Positions 57,665 through 64,000 of a stretch of DNA of 64,000 nt are shown piece by piece. The position numbers and the translations under genes were made by a program. The stretch comes from Stictocephala bisonia (lineage: Eukaryota > Arthropoda > Insecta > Hemiptera > Membracidae), in the NCBI GenBank assembly GCA_035578905.1, contig JAQJVL010000110.1:806001-870000 (forward strand). Reading direction: 5' to 3'. The notes beneath the pieces were generated by a model, which ran no database searches, had not been told where the DNA came from, and saw nothing but the letters and a program-made list of their open reading frames with translations. Each line of letters opens with the position of its first letter. Within the stretch, counting starts at the first letter, position 1.

Positions 57665-57890
57665 TTAATGAAGACATCGTTTCATGGAAGAAATCAATCT
57701 GTGTAGCAGCCGCACTTTCAATCTTCTGAAGTCGTGCCAAACCAAGCCATTCATGTAAGAATAAGTATTTGATTGGTACCTGCGGCCAAAGACAGTCATA
57801 GACCTTGATCCCCTCCGAATACACAAATCAATCAGCATCAAGAGCTCAGGGTACTCAAGCAAGCCGTTAACCAACTAGAATAGAAGGAGA
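57665..57890 (-). pseudogene. Possible C-terminal end of a non-LTR element
   Basis: Frame reading LEYPELLMLIDLCIRRGSRS then TVFGRRYQSNTYSYMNGLV. The LEYPELL.L..F..PR..R......P...TNY..NS pattern is common at the very C-terminus of some insect non-LTR polyproteins. There is no adjoining reverse transcriptase, so the call is weak. Confidence 0.35.
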
Positions 57891-58721
57891 AGGTCGGAGT
57901 TTTACGCCAAAATGAAAAGGCTGCAGACTTAAACTACGTTCCAACTTTTTTATCATGGGGATTCTCTAAGTAGGCGTATTTCAGACGGACACCTAGTGTC
58001 CTGGTGCAACGGACATGTATCCTATTTAGCAGTTCAATATGCCCGGTTTGGTATTATACATTACTATCTATTATTATGCTATCGGTGGTATTACGACTGG
58101 TTATATTTAACATTAGATCGAAAAAATAAATACTTCTTTTTTTGTTCCGGCACCAATCTTGACTTTCTCAGCACGACCAGCTTCTTAGGATGTCTTTCAT
58201 TTTCAGGTACAATTCAGGTACTCTGGGATTTCACTTTCATACGATATTGTGTTGAAACAAAAAAGAGATGCTTATAAAATTTATTGTTTAATACAAATTT
58301 AAACTAAGCTTTTCCACTATTGTAGGTACAGTTTTAATTTTCAACAGTTTTACACATTTTTCTCTCCTTGCACTGTCTAGAGAGTGAAACAGCAGATCAG
58401 CTGTGTTAAAATTTTTTGTGGCATCAAACTCTTTGTAAATACGATCTGATTATTTAATCCGTGCTAGTATACTCTTTTCTGTATACTATCGGTATGCAAT
58501 CTTTAGCACTGAACAAGACGAGGCCTTTTTTCACATTGACCTTTTAATATGCCCCCTCCCCATGGGCAATGACTCGCACCGGAGGTAATAAGCTTTAGAC
58601 TGGTTTCATAGCCATAGTGGGTGTACAGGACGACTAAGAAGATAAAAGGTAAAGGACTTGTGAAATGATTATAATTTTTTTTTTATTGCAGGAGGAATGA
58701 ACGCTGTCTAGATATTATACA
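57891..58721. other. Intergenic, no gene recognised
   Basis: Mixed composition with short open frames lacking recognisable domains. Confidence 0.45.
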
Positions 58722-58875
58722 ATACGTGTGTGATGGGGCAGTACTATTCTACGTGTATGGGAGGGTGGATGTGGCAATACTACTCTACGTGTATAGAAGG
58801 GTGGGTGGAACAATTCCACTGTTCGTGTATGGGTGGGTTGTTGGGTCATTACCACGGTATGTGTATGAGTGGGAT
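58722..58875 (-). repeat. Minisatellite, 36-bp family, decayed short array
   Basis: About four diverged units (TTCTACGTGTATGGGAGGGT; CACTGTTCGTGTATGGGTGG). It directly abuts the non-LTR fragment at 58883. Confidence 0.8.
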
Positions 58876-58882
58876 TGTGTAA

Positions 58883-59400
58883 AACTCAAGTATAGTTTGG
58901 TAAAAGCCTTCCAGTCTGCTTTGATAAAATTCCATCTAGGCCTTTTAAAAAATCGAATTATGGGAATTCGGATCCTTAATGAAACCAGTACTGGCTTATG
59001 TTGAGAGTAGGGAAACGCACCATGAACTTTACTTCTTTGGCTTTGTCTTATAATTGAAAATATTCTAATGATTGTTCATACGAGCTGAAGACTTAGGTCA
59101 GGTGAGAAAAATCGACTCCAAAGTACTGAATAAAAGGTGGCTGAATGTTGAGCATCAATTATCAGGGAAGTGTGTTCATTTCAGCCCATTCAGCAAGCTT
59201 TCTGCCATTCTCATTGTCGGCGTTATAGCCCCATTGGCTATGGTGGCTGTTAAAGTCCCACATATAGAGACAGGGTGTTCAAAACTTGGGAAAATCCTAT
59301 CGTTAGGCCACTGGATATTAGGAGGCTTACAAACATTAACTACCGTATTAAAATTAACGTCGTCTGTCATGCTTTACATAAATTGCAATACAATACGCAT
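58883..59400 (-). pseudogene. Non-LTR retrotransposon, AP-endonuclease domain fragment
   Basis: On the minus strand NVCKPPNIQWPNDRIFPSFE leads, after a frameshift, into GDFNSHHSQWGY with NADNENGRKLAEWAEMN, the GDFNSHH catalytic block of APE-type endonucleases. Further on are the YSVLWSRFFSPDLSL region, HKPVLVSLRIRIPI and RPRWNFIKADWKAFTKL, the usual link between endonuclease and reverse transcriptase. The element stops at the minisatellite and no polymerase follows. The hydrophobic plus-strand frame over the same bases is a shadow. Confidence 0.8.
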
Positions 59401-60224
59401 TGTTGAATTAACAAGTCTGCACCAACGAATATTGTCTCTTCCACTCTTAATTATTATCTGGATTGTTTTATTATTATTGCTTATAATTATTATTATACCA
59501 GTCGTTTGTTGTTGTTTAATAATAAGACGTCGTATCATAAGCCATTCTGTACAATATGTATGTATCACAAAAAGCTTTACCGTTTAAATAAATACTAATA
59601 CACTCACTTGTCAACTTACTTAAACCCTCGGCATTAAAATTCACTTCATTTAAAACAAAACCTATTATTTTAAAATTAAATTGGCCCTCAAAAGAACCTT
59701 TTTGTGTGGTAGCTTCCATAGCTCTGAAACCAAAAATTCATTACTGTCCAGCTATCAGATTTGTTGCTCGTTTTACTGCAGTGTTGGACTATCAAGACGG
59801 TATATAGATTTAAAGTTTTGCAGATGGTGCGAACAGCATCACACCCTTATCCTATTCCTAATATTAGTTTTATTTATGTGTTATATACATTTAAAAAAAT
59901 ATTATGTATTTTAATATTAACTAGTACTCTATTATTTTATTAAATCAGCTGTAAATATTATTTTTCAAATATCAATTATTGGTTTTTAAAAATTCAAGCT
60001 CTGAAATGTTGCATTATCAAGTTCAACAAATGACATGTGTTATTAATATCATAGTTTTCTTTTCAAAGACATAATTCTGTTCAAAGATATTAAATGAAGA
60101 GTCCAATTGCTAAAAGGTAAATATATTTCAAGCTAAATATGTAAACATTATTTTTCAAACATTCAGTTCAGCTTAGGTCAATTCATACTTTTCAATTCAA
60201 CTTCTATCAACTTAATCTTTCAAA
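59401..60224. other. Upstream of the gypsy element; LTR not located
   Basis: AT-rich. The left LTR and primer-binding site of the element at 60225 should lie here if present, but I could not fix either end because the matching right LTR is beyond the window. Confidence 0.4.
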
Positions 60225-60960
60225 AATGGACCCTGAACAAATTAAACAGTTCATGGAAGTGATGGTCATTCAACAGCAAACACTTATCACCACAATTGCA
60301 AACATTGTCAATTCAAAAGAGCAACTCACACAAAGTTCAACAACTACATCAAATTTAATTCCATTTGAACATTAAACATCTACCAAAAAGAAAATCAATC
60401 AATATCTGAATTTGTAGCAGATTGACTGATTGTAGCTAAATGTAATGTGAGAACATGGTATCAATAGCCAATGTCTTTCTTAGAGCTCAATTCATACGTG
60501 GCCTATGAGATAGCTGGTTAAGGGAAAATATTCTACAGTCGAAATTGTCATCTTTTGATGAAATTTTAACCAAAGCCATTACCCTGAAGCTTCAAAAATA
60601 GAGAATAAACAGCTTATTTAAGAGTCAAAGCAATTCTTCAAATCAATCTATCTTATCTTATCATGAAATCAACACTAACAAAGTTTCCAGCTCATCTAAA
60701 AACTTTTCCAGAAGTCTTTCAAAATCAAACCAACGATTAAACACTCCCAAACATAACTAAAAAAATAGGCCATCCCTTCAAAGCAACCGACCTAACTTCA
60801 GAGCTCTTGGCACAGAAAATCTTTGCATTCGACGTGGGAAATGTAATCACAAAGTAGGCGAATGTCGAACCGATTGCAAAAACTTATTTTGTAGTTTATG
60901 CAAGAAAAGTGGACATGTCGTGAAAGTGTCTAAAAAAGTCTTATTTCTTCTAAGGTAAAA
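60225..60960 (+). pseudogene. gypsy gag relic
   Basis: Starts MDPEQIKQFMEVMVIQQQTL and is stopped at codon 51. Later blocks include a paired Cys-rich region near 60815-60935 (GKCNHKVGEC then CKNLFCSLCKKSGH), the nucleocapsid zinc knuckles that bind element RNA. Several stops and frameshifts. Confidence 0.75.
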
Positions 60961-61079
60961 CACAATACCCATTTTCTCGATGATGATTCAAACTCAAATC
61001 AATCTGACAAAAGCTACGGCATAAGGAAGGTAGACTCATGTAGACATACTCAAAATTGTACAGTAGTCGACTTAATCGA

Positions 61080-63101
61080 AATCACACATGATCCTGACAA
61101 GTACCTAGTTGATGTAACATTGGATTGTAAAGTACAAGGATTTGAAATATATTCTGGAGCTAAGTAAATATTCATTGCTTGCAGAGGATGATTTTAAACG
61201 ACTCAATCTTAATACATCTATTCGAGATTCAAACTTACTGTTTAAATCATACTCCGGAAACATTATAAAACTCAAAGGAAAAGTAATAGTCAATGTCAAA
61301 TATAATGGTTAATCAATAACAGGAGAGTTACACATAGTTCCACCTGGTTCGATGCCCTACTAGGCAGACAATGGATACGAGAATTAACCATTGAATTAAG
61401 ACAAGTCTATGACAAAATGAAAGAATCTAATTCAATTTCAAATATACATTCTATAAAATCTTCAGATGACATATTCAAAACATTTTCAAATTTGTTTGAA
61501 GAAAAAGTCGGATGTGTACCAGGTATCAAAATTGCACTTCAACTTCATGAAGGAGCTAAGCCAATTTTCACTTGGGAACGAAATGTTCCTCATGCTTTAC
61601 GATAACTTGTCGATAAAGAACTAGAAGATCTAGAATCAAGCAGTATCATAACTCCTGTCAACTGCAGTGACTGGGGATCACCCTTAGTTGTTCCAAAGCC
61701 TAATAGAAGTGTTCGATTATGTGTTGATTACAAATGCGGAGTTAACGAAAGACTAGTTCAAGCTAATTATCCAATTAGAAGAATCGATGACGTTCTAAGC
61801 AGTCTACGAAACTCGCGTTACTTTTACAAACTCGATCTGTTCAAAGCATATCTTCACTTGCAAATCGACGAAGAAAGTAGTAAAATACTGACCATTTCAA
61901 CTCATAGAGGTACCTATCAAATGAATAGACTAAGTTTTGTTATTAAAACAACCCCTTCGGAATTCAACAGGATCCTTACACAGATTTTGAATGGAGTGCC
62001 CAAAACAGAAGCATACTTTGATGGCATCATTATACATGGACGTACAATAGAAGAATGTAATTCAAACCTTAACTGAGTCTACAAAGACTAACAGAATACA
62101 ATTTATATGTCAACAGACAGAAATGTTCATTCTTCTCTGAATCAATTGAATATTTTGGTCATATCATCGAGTGCAACAAAATAAGAAAGTCTCCAACAAA
62201 GACTGATGCAATCTTCAACATGCCTCGACCAACTAACTCTGACGAAGTTAGAAGATTGTTAGGACTTGTCACATATTATTCAAGGTTCATACCACAATTT
62301 TCAACCATGACCTATCCACTTCGATACCTTCTAAGAAAAGGAGAGCGCTGGACATGGACTTCAAAATGTGAAGCCGCATTTCTAGATCTGAAAAAAGAAC
62401 TTTGCAGTGATCGAGTTCTTATACCAATCGACCCAAGACTTCCTTTGAATCTAACTACAGAAGCCAGTCCCACTGGAGTAGCTGCCATATTGAGTCACAA
62501 TGTGGAAGGAAAAGAAAGGCCGATAGCCTATACCTCAAGATCACTTACTCAGGCTGAAATGAACTATAGCCAATTAGATCGGGAGGCATTAGCCATTATT
62601 TTTGGTGTCAATCACTTCTACTATTACCTGTTTGGTAAACATTTTTATCTTATCACAGACAATCAATCACGGTCAAGGATCTTACACCAGATCAAAATCC
62701 TTCCACAAATGACTTTTGCTAGTCTTTTGCGATATGCGTCTTTTCTATCTGGTTTCAATTATTCTGTCAAGTTCAAGAAAGGTGAAGACAACAAAAATGT
62801 CGACTGTTTTTCTAGATTTTCAATAAAACAACTTCAAACTTCAACCGACCAAACTATTGGAAATGGAGTCAATGATATGTACTACGATAACATTTTTCAA
62901 ATTTCTAATGAGGAAATAAATTTTTCAACAATCAAGACTAGTACGCAAAAGGACGAAGAACTTATTATAAAACAACTTCAAAATCAAAGAGAATACTCTG
63001 AATTCACTCTTGTAGATGGAGTAGTTTTTAGAGTGGAAAGAATATATATACCAAGCAGTCTAAAATCAAGGAAGAACTACATGAAACACATTTGGAAATG
63101 A
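61080..63101 (+). pseudogene. gypsy pol relic: protease, reverse transcriptase, RNase H
   Basis: Near 61140 the protease motif is degraded to IYSGAK instead of the D(T/S)G active site and is followed by a stop; FDALLGRQWI near 61350 closes the domain. The reverse transcriptase begins near 61560 (PIFTWERNVPHALR, stop), then DWGSPLVVPKPN, VDYKCGVNERL, KLDLFKAYLHLQI and, near 62015, AYFDGIIIHG. The second catalytic Asp of the YxDD box there is Gly. After a shift near 62075 come IEYFGHII, TYYSRFIPQFSTM and the RNase H region with LTTEASPTGVAAILSH (Glu where the first catalytic Asp is expected), AYTSRSLTQAEMNYSQLDRE and ITDNQSR. Enzymatically dead. Confidence 0.87.
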
Positions 63102-63973
63102 CGAAGATGAAACAGTTGTCCCGACGGTATGCGTACTGGCCTGGCATAGATAACGACATTGAAAGAGTAGTAAGAAGCTGTGAACAATGTGCTTTAACGA
63201 AGTGAAATCCTCCAAAACAAGTTCAGTTCTGGGACACACCTGAAAGTAATTGGGAAAGAGTGCATATTGATTATGCGGGTCCTGTCCATAGTACATATTT
63301 CTTAATCTGCGTAGATGCCAAGTCAAAATGGGCAGAAGTAAGAATGTCAAAAGTAGCTCCTGATTCATTCTAAACCATCTATTAACTAGAAGATATTTTT
63401 GCTTTCCATGGTTATCCAAAACAAATTGTATATGACAATGGAACAATCTTCAAAAGTGAAGTATTTCAAACCTACAGCAAAAACAATGGAATTTTTCAAA
63501 AATTCATTGCTCCGAGTCATCCGGCAACAAACGGCTTGGCCGAAAAAAACGTTCAAACCCTAAAACACAAACTTATAGCCACTTCAAATGAACAAATGCC
63601 ACTCGAAGACAAATTAAGAAAAATATTATTTCGATATCGAGCTACGGCTCTTGCTTGCGAGAAATCACCAGCAGAACTGTACTTAAATAGAAAGTTGAGA
63701 ATTCGCTTGAATGCCATTTTTCCTAACAAACCAAAACCATCAATAAATGATCCCAAACCAACAAGAAGTTTGACTGTAAAAGAGAGTTCAAGTTCGATTT
63801 TTCAAAAACAACAAGAATATATGGGAGTTTGGATAAGTCTTCAAGAAAATTGGAAAACTGCATTATTGAAGTTATACTTCTTTGCGCCCGTTAGACACTT
63901 TGGGATGGGATGTTGGTCGAGAAACCGCGTCACGCTGAAAAGTAAGAACAAATTTTTAAGAACTATCGATTAA
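63095..63973 (+). pseudogene. gypsy integrase relic
   Basis: The HHCC region is present (THLEM near 63090, CEQC near 63181-63192), then YAYWPGIDNDIERV, HIDYAGPVHSTYF with the first catalytic Asp, VYDNGTIFKSEVF with the second, and GLAEKNVQTLKHKL with the Glu. The C-terminal part reads RYRATALACEKSPAELYLNR. Stops near 63205, 63373 and 63385 and a frameshift break it. The frame closes at TAA 63971-63973. Confidence 0.85.
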
Positions 63974-64000
63974 TCGATTGTTAATCGAAGAAATTACTGA

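Larger units (their letters stand above)
60225..64000 (+). mobile_element. Ty3/gypsy LTR retrotransposon, decayed, cut by right edge
   Basis: Gag, protease, reverse transcriptase, RNase H and integrase follow in gypsy order on the plus strand, with stops and shifts throughout. The short gag opening (MDPEQIKQFMEVM) and the zinc-knuckle pattern resemble Mag-like (K02A2.6-type) elements. No env is visible before the right edge. Confidence 0.9.

Noticed and set aside
59072..59587. A 171-codon plus-strand frame with a hydrophobic stretch, like a membrane protein
   Set aside because: It is antisense to a non-LTR endonuclease fragment, and the hydrophobic part is translated ATT/TTA-rich sequence.
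1..64000. CRISPR arrays, operons, riboswitches, replication origins
   Set aside because: Nothing of the kind was seen; the gene structure and repeats are those of an animal nuclear genome.

Overview
This is a eukaryotic, AT-rich, repeat-dense stretch from an invertebrate, most likely an arthropod and perhaps an insect. I base this on two conserved animal genes and on the transposon mix (Penelope-like, BEL/Pao, Ty3/gypsy, mariner, Tigger/pogo, piggyBac, hAT, several non-LTR lineages). I cannot name the species. There are no operons, no CRISPR array and no rRNA; no convincing tRNA was found.

Two host genes are well supported. On the plus strand, the last four coding exons of NOL9, a polynucleotide 5'-hydroxyl kinase of pre-rRNA processing, lie at 2923-3151, 4595-4696, 14377-14519 and 18430-18704. 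All four junctions agree in phase, and a poly(A) signal follows at 18751. Its upstream exons lie outside the window or were not recognised. On the minus strand, 51541-53826 is a single coding exon for spenito (nito, the RBM15 orthologue; three RRMs and a SPOC domain), with a splice donor 21 nt past the stop. Two further plus-strand pieces (28407-28573 and 32727-32960) look like last coding exons of genes I cannot identify.

Layout. 1-1165: Penelope-like relic. 2.9-18.7 kb: 3' half of NOL9, whose 9.7-kb intron holds a fold-back-rich segment's neighbourhood, a hAT element (6985-11072, perfect 8-bp target duplication) with a nearly intact Tigger transposon inserted in it, a TTAA-flanked MITE and a BEL/Pao fragment. 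19.5-26.6 kb: second fold-back copy, a dead mariner, a non-LTR relic, a transposase relic split by a hAT MITE, and a hairpin-rich element. 27.2-28.3 kb: two minisatellite arrays in opposite orientation. 28.4-35.2 kb: possible terminal exons, dispersed repeats and a young 5'-truncated non-LTR copy. 36.6-39.2 kb: non-LTR element split by a TTAA-flanked MITE. 40.5-51 kb: no genes; dispersed repeats, MITEs and a four-copy inverted-repeat family. 51.5-53.9 kb: nito. 54.4-57.2 kb: decayed piggyBac. 58.7-59.4 kb: minisatellite and non-LTR endonuclease relic. 60.2-64 kb: decayed Ty3/gypsy element running to the right edge.

The genes do not form a pathway. The main interest is in the mobile DNA: nested insertions that give an order of events, a 36-bp (12-codon) minisatellite dispersed at six sites that produces false open frames on both strands, and three non-autonomous families (3762/19491, 25612 and 45478-50980) that I could not assign to a superfamily.
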